From: Cryptomeria japonica
Taxonomy: Eukaryota; Streptophyta; Pinopsida; Cupressales; Cupressaceae
NCBI RefSeq assembly: GCF_030272615.1
Contig: NC_081411.1
Coordinates: forward strand, 154,964,971-155,028,970
Direction: 5' to 3'
DNA: 64,000 nucleotides
Shown: piece by piece, positions 1-10,178 of the stretch
How positions within the stretch are numbered: the first letter of the stretch is position 1
Layout of the letters: every line of letters begins with the position of its first letter
Program-made: the position numbers and the translations under genes
Notes under the pieces: model-generated
The model's database searches: none
Told to the model about the DNA's origin: nothing
Seen by the model: the letters and a program-made list of their open reading frames with translations, nothing else

Positions 1-81
1 TAAATAAGAGAATAGGAGGGAAAGAAGAGGCTAGCAAGCCGTTTGATTTGGATTCGACTCTATCATCTTTCTTATCATTCT
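1..81. other. Flank left of element E, no gene seen
   Basis: Eighty-one bases of AT-rich sequence before the first recognisable LTR terminus. I see no coding potential or repeat. It should be the insertion target of element E or another older element, but too little is present to say. Confidence 0.4.
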
Positions 82-1630
82 TGTAGACACCTAAATTTGA
101 ATAATTAATTAAATGAATTTTATTTGTTTAATTATCATCTATCTACCTATTAATTAAACTAAGATTTGATTAATATCCCTTTTCTTCTAGTCCAATCATT
201 AATTAAATTTACATTTAATTAATATTCCCTTTCTTCCATTAATTGAATAATTTTTTTTTATTTAATTAGATCCCCTCTCCAACATTTTAATTGAATTTTA
301 CATTTAATTAAAACCCCTTATACATATAAATAAATCAAATTCCACCTACTTGCATTTTCCTATAAATGCAAGTTGCATCCATTTTAGTTGAAATAAAACA
401 TTTTATTTTAATTAAAATCCTATTTTTCTCCCACTTGCATTCTCCTACATTTTTCATTAACCTCCTAATCATTTTTCTAGAAGTCCTCAAATCCCACTTA
501 ATGATCTTAATTCTTCTAATCACGTCACATCACTAAATTTGGGGAAGTCGCTTCTACAAATTTGGAAAAGAGTCTTCTAAATGCTTTTAAGACTTTACCC
601 TTTTCAACAAGTTAACTTGTTGAGTTCCCAAAATTTATCAAGCTCTTACAAATTAACCTCCAAAGTCTTCCAAACCATTAAAGGCTATTTCAAAATTCTT
701 TAAGGTTTCTCCCTTCACACAAGCTAAACCTCCAAAGTCTTCAAAAATCTTTTAAGGCTCTTACAAGACATCATCCCTTCAACACATCAACCCATCATGG
801 CTTGTCCCTTTGACCATCTTTCAACTTTGGACAAGAGTTGAACCAATGGATAATAGCCTGCGTCCTTGGATAAAAAATTTATCCAACATACTTTCCCACA
901 TGGGGTTAACCATTAAGTCTTCCCAAGAATTTAATGTTTCCTTCATCTCCTCTCAAGCCTCGTCATGGTGACACTTGTCAGCCTAGGATTGGGTTGAAAA
1001 TCTCACATGGATTGATAACTTTCATTCTTGACCCTTCTTAAGGCAATTCAATCTTGGCCATCTATTTCACCAATTCTTCTATAAATAGAGCTCATTTTCT
1101 CATATCAAGGATCCCATCTTAGTTATTTGCATCTAAGTTATAGCTAAATTGTCTTGTGCAAGTTATCAAGGAACTCCATTTCCATCTTCAAGCATTTTTA
1201 GATCATTGTAATTGCATTATAGCATAGATTTAATCATGTTCTAGTATATCATGTTAGTTTTTGTTCCATGCTAGATCAATTTCATCTTCACACCATGCTC
1301 ATGCTAGCTTAATCTCACACTAATCTTCTCATTTTGGTAACATATCTAGTTTCACATCTATAGTATATCACTAAGATCATAGCTACATGGATTTAGATCT
1401 TAGAATCATATATCTCTCATTCTTTGGGTTATTATCGTAGAGATCAAGTGCTCTTCCAAGCTGAGAGACACCTTGAATTTAAAGGATCCTTGGAGATAGA
1501 GGATAATGAGACGTGCTTAGAGTTTTTTTTCATTTATTTGTTTTATGATTTTTATCTCTAACATAATGTCCCATTAGTGTGTTTCAGTTGTTTGTGTCTC
1601 TCTTGTAGTTGTCACTCTTTCGAGCATACA
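82..1630 (+). mobile_element. 5' LTR of Gypsy element E
   Basis: The LTR starts TGTAGACACC and ends AGCATACA, the TG...CA termini expected. It is 1549 bp long, almost the same as the LTRs of element A (1550 bp), which begin with the same TGTAGACAC. A tRNA-primer-like sequence follows three to four bases after the end. The first 450 bases are AT-rich with many TTAATTAA-type runs, as in the LTRs of A and B. No matching 3' LTR occurs in the window, so the copy is either cut off by the window end or has lost it. Termini, primer site and downstream pol fragments support the call. Confidence 0.8.
1080..1089 (+). promoter_or_regulatory. TATA box of the element E LTR
   Basis: TATAAATAGA lies in the last third of the LTR, about 540 bases before its end. 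This is a usual place for the Pol II promoter of a plant Gypsy LTR, giving transcription start about 30 bases downstream. Assigned from sequence and position only. Confidence 0.55.
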
Positions 1631-1634
1631 TTTC

Positions 1635-1652
1635 TAGCGCCCACTGTGGGGC
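1635..1652 (+). other. Primer binding site of element E (decayed)
   Basis: TAGCGCCCACTGTGGGG follows the LTR end after a short spacer. The minus-strand element B has TGGCGCCCACCGTGGGG at the same position, so two C-to-T/G-to-A changes explain the difference. The matching tRNA was not identified. Confidence 0.6.
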
Positions 1653-1655
1653 TCG

Positions 1656-2193
1656 AACCTACGACCAAAAGCATAAAATCCATAATAAGATTCATTTCTC
1701 AACTAGCTGAAAAGTGCCTTCCATTCACTGATATACTCCACAATAATTTCCCTTTTAGATGGGAAGATCGATGTGCAAAATCATTCCACCAACTCAAGCA
1801 ATATCTGATGAATCCACCTATATTGGTACCACCAATAGAAGGCAAACCTCTCATTCTTTACATATCAGCTACAGAAGTATCACTAGGAGAATTGTTAGCA
1901 CAAGAGGACTTAGTGGGAAAGGAAAGAGAAATATACTACATCAGTGGGACATTTAATGGTCATGAGCTCAAGTGCACTTTCATTGAAGAAGCTTGTTTGG
2001 ATGTGGTGTTCGCTTCTCAAAAGTTTTGACACTACATGCTAGCTCACACAATCAAGTTGGTAGCAAAGATCAGGCCATTAAAATATCTACTCAACAAAGC
2101 TGCTCTCATAGGAAGGCTAGCTAAATGGGTGATGATTCTAAGTGAGTTTGACATCCAATACACAGACATAAAGGCTACCAAAGTTCAAGCTAT
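1656..2193 (+). pseudogene. Element E: RNase H-like pol fragment, first part
   Basis: This encodes the segment that follows reverse transcriptase in Ty3/Gypsy pol (degenerate RNase H, RT_RNaseH type). Recognisable stretches include FRWEDRCAKSFHQLK, PPIEGKPLILYISATEVSLG and LAKWVMILSEFDIQY, all with close counterparts in A (around 9700-10130). The primer site is only about 40 bases upstream, so gag, protease and reverse transcriptase are missing: an internal deletion joined the leader to the end of RT. A TGA stop lies at 2027-2029. The frame then runs on to 2198, where element A interrupts it, and resumes at 19617. Confidence 0.8.
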
Positions 2194-2198
2194 CGTAG
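2194..2198. repeat. Target site duplication of element A, left copy
   Basis: CGTAG directly before the left LTR terminus is repeated exactly at 19612-19616 directly after the right LTR. A 5-bp duplication is standard for plant LTR retrotransposon integration. Confidence 0.9.
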
Positions 2199-3748
2199 TG
2201 TAGCTAGGAAATTGGAAATCATCAAAGCAAATATCAATATTAATCATAGCTCAATCAGAAAAGCTCAAATGCAATGATCAATCCTAATTACATCCAATAG
2301 AGACATGAAAGCAAAACATTCAAGATTAAAAACTAAGCAAACCAAATGTAGATCTGAATGTCTCCTTCATGTGGCTCCATTGTCCTTCTTTCTTCTTCAA
2401 ATAGCTTTGTTTGTGGATCTCACCTACAAGTGCATACACATGAGATGAAAGCAAGTAGACAAGATAGTAGTGCAAGAATACTTGAAGCGTGATTGATTCG
2501 ACAAAGTGATTCGAAAAAGTGATTAGGATTGAAGAAATTCATCCAATTTATAGACAAATTGGAGAGATGATCAAATTAGCATGAAGAGATACAAATGGAA
2601 ATTGCAAACCAAGAATGACAAATATGACAAATTTATGACAAATTTGCACTTTCTATGCAAAATTGATTGATTGATAATTCATGACAAGATTATGACAAAT
2701 TTCTATGTCAAAAATTGATTGATTCTCAATTATGACAAATTATGACAAATTGAAATGTCATTCCCATGAAATTAGGAGAAAAATAGGAGGAAATTGAATT
2801 AGAAATTAGGAAAATTAGAAAATTGGAAAAATAGGAATTAAGAAATTAGAAAATGAGGAAAATAGGAACTAGGAAGTTAGTGAACTAATTAATAATTTTT
2901 CATTTATTAATTAATTCACAAAGAGGGAATTTAGAAATTGATGAAAAAATTAGGAAATTAGGAATTAGGAGAAATTAGGTAAATCAATTAATAATTTGTC
3001 ATTTATTAATTAATTCACAAAAAGAGGAATAATTAGTTAGCCAATTAAATTAAACATTTAATTGTGACACGAAGACCTAGAATAAATAAATACATTATTT
3101 AACCTAGAGGGAGAAATGACAAACAGGGTTAAATGAATAAAATCATGAAACCCTAAAAGATGAATTAGAAATGCAAGGATGACAATTAGGTCTTGACAAA
3201 GGATAATTGATATCGATTCGATTTGATCATGATTCTAATTTGATAAAAGACCAATGCTGATAAATGATGTGATTAATAAATGCGCCAATTGACGAGGGAC
3301 AATGACTAATTGATCCAAATTGAGAAAGACGACGACCGATGACAAATCGATCACAAAATGACAAAATTGACAAGAAGACAAGGATTGATGACAAAATAGA
3401 TCACAAGACAAGAATCGATGACAAATCGATTGCATGATGACAAGATTGATAAGAGGACAAAACCCTAATTAGGATTGATGATGTCCAAAATGATGACAAA
3501 TGAATACGCACATAGATGTGACAGGATAAGATTGATCAAAATCATAACTGAAGATTGTTATCGACAAGACCAAATTCGAGAGCGAGATAAATAAAGAATG
3601 CAGAAGAAGGACTCGATGCTCGCAAATGATAAAGACCAAGTGTGAATCATAGGAGAAATGTTAATGCGATGCAAAAACCCTAAAATAAGGCAATGCACAA
3701 ATGTTAAAGTATGATTCTGCAAGCATTGACCATTTTTATGTGTCTACA
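2199..3748 (-). repeat. 3' LTR of element A
   Basis: Read on the minus strand it begins TGTAGACACATAAAAATGG and ends CCTAGCTACA. It aligns along its whole length with 18062-19611. A block of about 110 bp holding AATAATTT(T/G)TCATTTATTAATT is tandemly duplicated within the LTR (around 2885-3015). A minus-strand TATAAATT at 2545-2552 matches the one in the other LTR. Confidence 0.95.
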
Positions 3749-3762
3749 TTTTGCCCCTCTTT
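3749..3762 (-). other. Polypurine tract of element A
   Basis: Minus-strand AAAGAGGGGCAAAA abuts the 3' LTR. The same 14 bases occur at the same place in element B (48780-48793). It would prime plus-strand DNA synthesis. Confidence 0.85.
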
Positions 3763-4121
3763 GAGACAATGCAATTTTAAGCATTGTTTCAAAGAACAAT
3801 AATGAAAATGCCCCAAACACTCACAACGACATATGCATGCCCCCTCGAGGAATTGGTCGGAAACATGAAAAAAAGAGGCCAATTGATCGATAATAGTGAT
3901 AGAACATGATAGGAGTAATCGGACGGACAATCGGAGACCGGATACACGAATGAAAAGAAATTGAAGGTGCAAAAGACCGCAACCAACATGAGATGGAGAG
4001 AGTGCACATCCATCTATGCACTGACAAAGATCTATAAATGAGGCAAAGAGAGTGAAAATTGCTCGTTTGCACTAGCCAAAGAGGAGGATTTGTTGCTCTG
4101 GAAAAGGACACTTGCAGAGAG
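3763..4121. other. Element A, between 3' LTR and PMD exon 1
   Basis: About 360 bases with no element protein. On the plus strand this must hold the promoter and 5' untranslated region of the antisense PMD gene, unless transcription starts in the LTR. No convincing TATA box was found. Short reading frames here are low-value overlaps. Confidence 0.4.
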
Positions 4122-4199
4122 ATGGCGGACATTCCAATGGCAGATCACCTCAGAGAACATGTACACACCTACAGATGACCGGACGACGCGGGAGCAGCG

Positions 4200-4609
4200 G
4201 TATGCATCTCAAAAACCCATATTTTCAATTTTATGAATTTGACTTGCTTGTGGGACATTGCGGGGCCCACAAGGAATGCAGAAACTGTCTTCTACGCTTG
4301 TGTAGGGTGAATCCTGTGCTTGTGTAATGTCTTCTACGCTTGTGTAAGGGGACACAGGCGTAGGTTACGTGACATAGGCACAGGACTCATCACACAGGCG
4401 TAATTGTGCAGTGAAACCCTAATTTGGTCAAAAAACAGCATGCAAATGATCCAAAAAGGAGGGATAAGAAGAGGATAGGTCAAAATAGATGAAAAACACC
4501 CTGATTTAGGCATGAAATGAGGAAATGCAGCCCATAGGAGAAAACTTTAAAACTGACAAAATATGCCCCAATTGTGATGCAGAGTCAACAGTATCCATTG
4601 ATCACGTAG
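4200..4609 (+). other. Predicted phase-0 intron of the element A PMD gene
   Basis: Donor G|GTATGCATCT and acceptor CACGTAG|GAGAA match those proposed in element B (GTATGTATCT and AATAG|GAGAA). Both exon 1s are whole numbers of codons, and both second exons continue in the PMD frame. The intron carries the (T)CTACGCTTGTGTA / ACACAGGCGTA repeats described separately. Confidence 0.6.
4285..4405 (+). repeat. Short leader repeats in the PMD intron of element A
   Basis: Several copies of CTTCTACGCTTGTGTA and its variants, plus ACACAGGCGTA copies in the other orientation. CTTCTACGCTTGTGTAGGG at 4289-4307 matches 17 of 19 bases of CTTCTATGCCTGTGTAGGG on the minus strand at 17829-17847, in the gag leader of the same element. 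Confidence 0.75.
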
Positions 4610-5960
4610 GAGAACCGACCAGACTGCTTCATGTTACGACATAGACTCAGAAGCACAGATAGAGATACATTAGCAGGACTTGGAATATACTATATCACAT
4701 TCATGCCCGAGATTAGGGCAAACACAAGACTACTCAAGGCACTGGCAGAGCGATGGCATTCAGAGACCTCCTCATTCCATCTGGCCACTGGAGAGGCGAC
4801 TGTGACACTAGAGGATGTATGGTGTATCCTCCACATTCTGATTCATGGAGAGATGGTAGAGTATGACCCAGTGACAGGTAGAGATGCTTTGTGCAGATTA
4901 ATTGAGTGCGACGCAGATAATTTGGACATTGTAGAGAGGGAGATCGGTTGGGAGACCATGGCATTAGAGTATGATCGGCGATATGTGGTGATAGCCACGG
5001 TGATAGCATGCCTACTAGTAGGAGACAGACGAGGACATGGATTCCCTATTGGATGGGGAAGAGTGCTAGAGTGAATGGTGACATAGGGGACAGTGTACGC
5101 ATGGGGACCATGTGTACTGGCTATGCTGTATTTTCAGCTGCATCAGATAGCATATCAGGGAGTGCAAACTTTGAGTTGTGGAGTCACATTGTTACAGGTA
5201 TGGGCATTCAAGCACATAGCCATATGTTGACCGATTGCAGAGAGACAGGTATTACCACACCAACCATATGTGTACTGCTATGGGGGAGCACTGAGAGAGG
5301 GTCCATTTGGATACATACTGTATTGGCGACATGAGCTAGACAGACTGAGAGAGTTCACATGGAGGCCATATCGTGATTGCCCTGGATGGTCAGATGATAG
5401 TGATGAGCTACCGTATTGTAGGGCTACCATATTCAAGCGAGCAGGAGGCATTGCAGGATATACCCATAGAGCTGGAGACAGCTAGGATAGAGGAGATGGA
5501 GTTGTGCAGGGCTACCATAGCGAGTCAGCATGATCACATTGCGACATTAGAGAGACAGAATGCCATCTTGAGGATAGAGCAGGATCAGTTCAAAGTGGAG
5601 ATAGCCAGACTTACAATGGCTTGAGATATAGCAATAGCTCAGGCACAGCGAGAAGAACAGAGAGTCACTGAGTATATTGGGTCGACTAGGGATGCCAGTG
5701 CACGGGAGATGGCACAGATGTTGGTAGAGACCGGAGAGGAGATATGCCATTGGAGGACACTATATGAGAGTGTAGTCCCGCCAGAGCAGAGAGCAGCTTC
5801 ATATCAAGCATGATCGAGGACAGAGAGCAGGGCACACTCTCAAAGGTCAGTGAGCAGCATGGGGGTGAGTGGACCTATGAGACCACCACAGCCAGGACTA
5901 GGAGGGACATCATCTGTGAGACATGGCAGGGATGAGGAGGACAGAGGGAGCACCCAGTGA

Positions 5961-7622
5961 TAGAGGCACGTGCTCCTTAGGACAGAGACAGATGTAGTTT
6001 GACATTATGTAGTTAGCCTGCGGGCCATACTTAGGACAGATAGTCCAATTTTGTACTCCGATATGATTTTGAAAAATGCTATGATATGCATCGATATGAT
6101 GAGATGCAATGTGTTATGACTGATAGTTGTTTTGTACGTATGGATGACTTATGCACTGTTTATGTACCATTGTAGAACATGTATGGATGTATTTTTTATG
6201 TATTTTTGATGCATTTATAATATGAAATGGATAAAATGCTTGATGTGAGGCTTGATGTAATGCAAATGTACTAACCAAGTGGATGCAGGATGCAGCATAT
6301 GTGTGTGGGGAAATCAGAGCACTAGACCGAATTGACTATCCGAACTGACGGAAGAAATGTTAGTAAGAAGAAAATGAGACAGAGGACAGTTAGAGACAAA
6401 GAAAAACTTGCTTTCAGTAATGCACTTTGTAGGTGAGAACCTTTATTTTAATGTAGCAAAATGGATGCGTAGCATCATGGCATTGAAGACCAGAGCTGAA
6501 ATGCAACCCTTTTTGCAAAAGACAGACACATCTCAAACAAACAACAATCACAACAAAAAAGAAAGGGACCATGAACCATCCCGGTCACTCTAAATCACTC
6601 AGTGACATCATCGAGCAACATAGGAACATGATCGAAGCGAAAGATAAATCAATAAAAAGATAAGATGCACAAATTCCAACAAGTCAAACAAACATCTTGA
6701 TCTTCATTGTCAAAAGTTGAAAGTGTTGATAGGATGATCATGCGGTCTAGTTTCAGGACATGTGGTACCCCGTCTAAGACAGGACACAGTCTGGTTTCGA
6801 GTATACCACACCCTGTATAAGACCCATGATAGTAGTGACAAGGACAAATAAATTTGCGGTGGATTGATATGACAAGTGCGATCAGTTTGAATGTCTGGTT
6901 GATTGAAAAGTTCATCTGTTTAAGCGTGATTTCATTAAAGCCCAGTGTATGATTGTGTGTCGTCGGAGGGATGCTCAATGATTTGTCTTATGCACAGAAG
7001 GGTTATTTATTGCAAAATGCTTTTCGAGTTTTCTACACTTTTTTTTTTTTTTTTTGTTCATTTTTTTCAGGACTTTATTTGACTTTTTAGGGATTTTTTT
7101 AAGGATTTTTTTTTTTTTTTTTTTTGAATTATTTCAGAACATTTTTCAATTTTTTTGAATTATTTCAAGACATTTTTCAATTTTTTTGAATTATTTCAGG
7201 ACATTTTTCAATTTTTTTTTTGAATTATTTCAGGACATTTTTCATTTTTTTTGAATTATTTCAGGACATTTTTCAAATTTTTTTTTGAATTATTTCAGGA
7301 CATTTTTCAATTTTTTTGAATTATTTCAGGACATTTTTCAATTTTTTTTTTTTGAATTATTTCAGGACATTTTAGATGCAAAAGTTCCAGTGATTGATCA
7401 GGACAAGGGGAATGCACCCAATGCACATCTGAAGGACATATATAGAGGCTCAGACTGAAACATATGCACAAGAAATGGAGTATGCAAGACAATGATGTTG
7501 ACCAATCATAGGCTTGGAATAGAACATTGGGTCAGGACAAGGATAGACACAATAAATCTTTAGAGAGAAAGCATAGCTAGAAGTCATGATAGATGACGGA
7601 ACAATGATCTCGTTACACATGG
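5961..7622. other. Element A, noncoding region between PMD and integrase ends
   Basis: The antisense PMD gene and gag-pol converge here. No coding segment is recognised. It holds AT-rich sequence, a stretch with several GGTAC/GTATACC-type inverted motifs (6760-6830), and the T-rich tandem repeat at 7035-7375. It may contain the 3' ends and polyadenylation signals of both transcription units, which is inference. Confidence 0.5.
7035..7375 (-). repeat. T-rich tandem repeat downstream of element A integrase
   Basis: Seven or more copies of a unit of about 37-42 bases built on TTTTTGAATTATTTCAGGAC followed by ATTTTTCAA, differing mostly in T-run length. Element B has a different T-rich tandem repeat (GACTTTATATGCTTTTTATT) in the corresponding place (53945-54075). 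Confidence 0.85.
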
Positions 7623-7685
7623 CACCTGATTGCCAGGTTTTCACCATGGTACTTGCCCAAAGCACTTGTTTACCAGGTTTTCACT
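7623..7685 (-). promoter_or_regulatory. Paired GTGAAAACCTGG motif downstream of integrase, element A
   Basis: Two copies on the minus strand: ATGGTGAAAACCTGGCAATC (7628-7647) and AGTGAAAACCTGGTAAACAA (7666-7685). The motif recurs downstream of integrase in B (53841-53864) and E (21552-21571). CCTGGTAAACAGG can form a small hairpin. Function unknown; conservation across three diverged elements suggests selection on the RNA or DNA. Confidence 0.6.
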
Positions 7686-7823
7686 AGAGGGCGAATCATT
7701 TTTCTTTACTTTTTTGCTCTTTTTTCTCTTTTGCATTTTTTTTCACTTTTTTTTTGTAATTTTTTGCTTTTTGATTTTTTTGTATTTTATCAGGATCATA
7801 CTTGAAGAAGTGCTGATAGAAAA

Positions 7824-9011
7824 TTATACCCAGTACTTGCGAAGGTGCATGCTATTTACAAGATTAGACAAAGGTTCACCTTCTGGAGTGGCAAGCTGAT
7901 ATGCCCCCGAGCCATAGGCTGCAGTCACTATGAAAGGCCCAACCCAATTAGGTTCAAACTTGCCTTTGATGATGTTAGTAGACTGTGCATTCTTAGGGTT
8001 TGCCTTTAAAACTAGATCTCCCACTTTGAAGTGTCACCCTTTGACCTTCTTATTATAAGAGCGACAGAGATAGTTTTGATATGCTTGCAAATGTGTCAGG
8101 GTTGTCTGACATTTCTCATCTAACATCTCAAGCTGATGCAATCGAGAGACTCTCTGCGTCTCATCATCAATCAGATGTTGTAAGGAAACACGCAAGGAAG
8201 GAATCTCCACTTCCAAGGGTAAAATGGCTTCCACACCATACACCAAGGAATAAGGTGTTGTGCCAGTAGGTGTGCGGATAGAAGTGTGATAGGCCCATAG
8301 TGCTAGATTCAATTGTACATGCCAATCTCGACCAGTGTCATTGACAACCTTTTTCAGGATCTTGATAATGGTTTTGTTTGATGCTTCGGCTTGACCATTC
8401 CCCTATGGATAGTATGGACTGGAGAAACGGTGTTGGATATGAAACTTTTCATAGAGTTCCTTGACATCTTTATTCTTGAAGGGACGACCATTATCTATGA
8501 CTATGGAAAGGGGAATCCCATATCTGCATATGATATAATTCAATAGAAATTTTGAAATTTGCACACCAGTTATATAGGTCATGGGGATAGCCTCGATCCA
8601 TTTTGTAAAATACTCTATGGCTGTAATGATAAACTTGTGTCCATTTGCCGATGTTGGGTGAATCTTGCCAATAAGATCCAATCCCCATTGAGAAAAGGGC
8701 CACGGAGATATGACAGAATGAAGCTCTTGGGCTGGCCCATGAATGTAGTTTCCATGGATCTGGCATTTGTAACACTTCTTAACAAAATCATGAACATCCT
8801 TTTCCAGAGTGGACCAATAATACCCAACATGAATCAACTTTTTGGCTAAGCTCAGACCATTGAAATGGCCCCCACATATACCATCATGAACCTTGTGTAA
8901 AGTCGTTTGTGCTTCGTCAGAATCCAAACACCTGAGGAGGGTATGGTCAAAGGAACGACGGTAAAGGGTGTCGGCAATGATGACATATTTGGCTGTTTGT
9001 CGGATGAAGGC
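7824..9011 (-). pseudogene. Element A integrase
   Basis: Retroviral-type integrase that would insert the cDNA into the chromosome. The zinc-binding part shows HDGICGGHFNG and CYKCQIHGN. The catalytic core shows WGLDLIGKIHP (first Asp), IDNGRPFKNKDVKELY (second Asp) and GQAEASNKT (Glu). The C-terminal part has KFEPNWVGPFIVTAAYGSGA, typical of the integrase tail of Tat-like elements. Stops lie at 8403 (just before the catalytic Glu motif) and 8034. It is the last pol domain, and the antisense PMD gene lies beyond it. Confidence 0.9.
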
Positions 9012-9660
9012 TCAGCATTGGTTAGCAGAAAGGTTAGGTGGTAAGGTTTGGGATTTCAAATATTGATATACATCATTGTACCACGGGGAGTTGGGACCAA
9101 CAAGAATGCACATCACATCTGCTGTCGGAATGTCAAAAGAGGGAACCAGCAACTGTTCGACTAAAAATTCACATTTGTCAATATTGTGGGGCATATTCAA
9201 CATGGAAGCAATCATAGCCATCGCATCTGCCGACTTATTTTGCATTCTTGGAACTTGACTGAAATGGATAGCCGTGAATTTTGTCTTGAAGAAATCTACC
9301 ATATGCTTATAGGGAATAAGCTTTTCATCTTTTGTTTCATAGTCATCATTCACTTGTCAGATGACTAATTGAGAATCTCCATAGACTTGCAAATGTGTGA
9401 TATTCTAGTGGACCGCTACTCGGAGTCCTGTGACCAGTGCTTCATACTCTGCAATGTTATTGGTACAATGAAAAGTTATTCTGTAGGACTTTGGAATAGC
9501 ATCACCTTGAGGGGTGACAAACAAGATGCTGGCTCTGGACCCGAACTTGGTATGGGATCCATCAAAGTATAACTTCCATTCATTAGAAGATGTGAGAGAA
9601 AAGACTGATTCATCTGGAAAATCGGTCAACATGGGATGATCATCATAAATAGGAGCCTTT
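9012..9660 (-). pseudogene. Element A second RNase H (aRH)
   Basis: An RNase HI-like domain separate from the one fused to RT. The acidic residues of the family are visible: KLYFDGSHTK (Asp), NNIAEYEALV (Glu), VYGDSQLV (Asp) and NKSADAMAMIA (Asp). An extra RNase H in this position is known for Tat-lineage elements, where it is thought to take over from the degenerate RT-linked copy. Stops at 9405 and in the following gap interrupt it. Confidence 0.85.
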
Positions 9661-9698
9661 GCAAGTTGATCTGCTATGACTTGTCCTTTTAGCGCCTT

Positions 9699-10178
9699 TC
9701 ACTCCATATACTCAATATCAAATTCACTGAGGATCATAACCCACTTTGCTAGGTGACCCATCAAAGCTGCTCTGCTAAGCAAGTATTTTAGAGGATCAAT
9801 TTTTGCAACCAGCAATGTTTGGTGATTTAACATATAGTGCCAAAGATTCTGTGTTGCAAATACCACTGCTAAGCATGCCCGTTCAATAGTTGAATAATTC
9901 AACTCATAGCCTACTAGTGTCCGGCTAATATAATAAATAGCTCACTCTTTGCCATTCTCATCCTGTTGGGCCAAGAGAACTCCTAATGTCATTTCAGTTG
10001 CAGAAATATTTAATAAAAATGGCTTTCCTTCTATAGGAGGCATTAGGATAGGCGGCGACAACAAATAGTCTTTGAGAGCATGAAAGGCTGATTGACATTG
10101 CTCAGTCCATTTAAAAGTGACACCTTTATGCAATAGATGCTAGAATGGATGAGATTTGTTGGCCAACTCAGCTATAAA
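9699..10178 (-). pseudogene. Element A RT-linked RNase H, degenerate
   Basis: Follows RT directly. Recognised by FKWTEQCQSAFHALKDYLL, PPIEGKPFLLNISATEMTLG and AKWVMILSEFDIEY. The first catalytic Asp found in active Gypsy enzymes (before xxxxGA) appears as Thr-Glu here, as is common in Tat elements. It parallels 1656-2193 of element E and 55961-56293 of B. Stops lie at 9942 and 9699. Confidence 0.8.

Larger units (their letters stand above)
4122..5960 (+). pseudogene. Antisense PMD gene of element A (MAIL1/PPP7-long-form-like), broken
   Basis: Predicted exon 1 is 4122-4199 (26 codons, starting MADIPMADHLREHV), followed by a GTATGCATCT donor. The intron is 4200-4609, ending TAG before GAGAA. 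Exon 2 runs from 4610. Exon 2 shows the plant mobile domain: LAERWHSETSSFHLATGEAT then TLEDV, later IGWGRVLE, YAWGPCVLAMLY, LLQVWAFKHIAI and WRPYRDCPGW. After a frame change near 5400, a coiled-coil-like tail and a GEEICHWRTLYESVV module follow, ending with TGA at 5958-5960. Stops lie at 4176 (exon 1), 5072, 5084 and 5228. Compared with B, the late PMD part and the Gly/Arg linker are missing. Known PMD proteins (Arabidopsis MAIN/MAIL1) are nuclear and act in silencing and gene expression. Any role here is inference. Confidence 0.8.

Noticed and set aside
4631-5624. PMD gene of element A as a stand-alone host gene
   Set aside because: It lies inside the perfect target duplication of element A, has stops and a frame change, and a homologous gene sits at the same place in element B.
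8559-8849. Plus-strand frames over pol (for example 8081-8269, 8559-8849, 9186-9572, 14962-15144)
   Set aside because: They are antisense shadows of gag-pol with no recognisable domain. The minus-strand frame has the conserved motifs.
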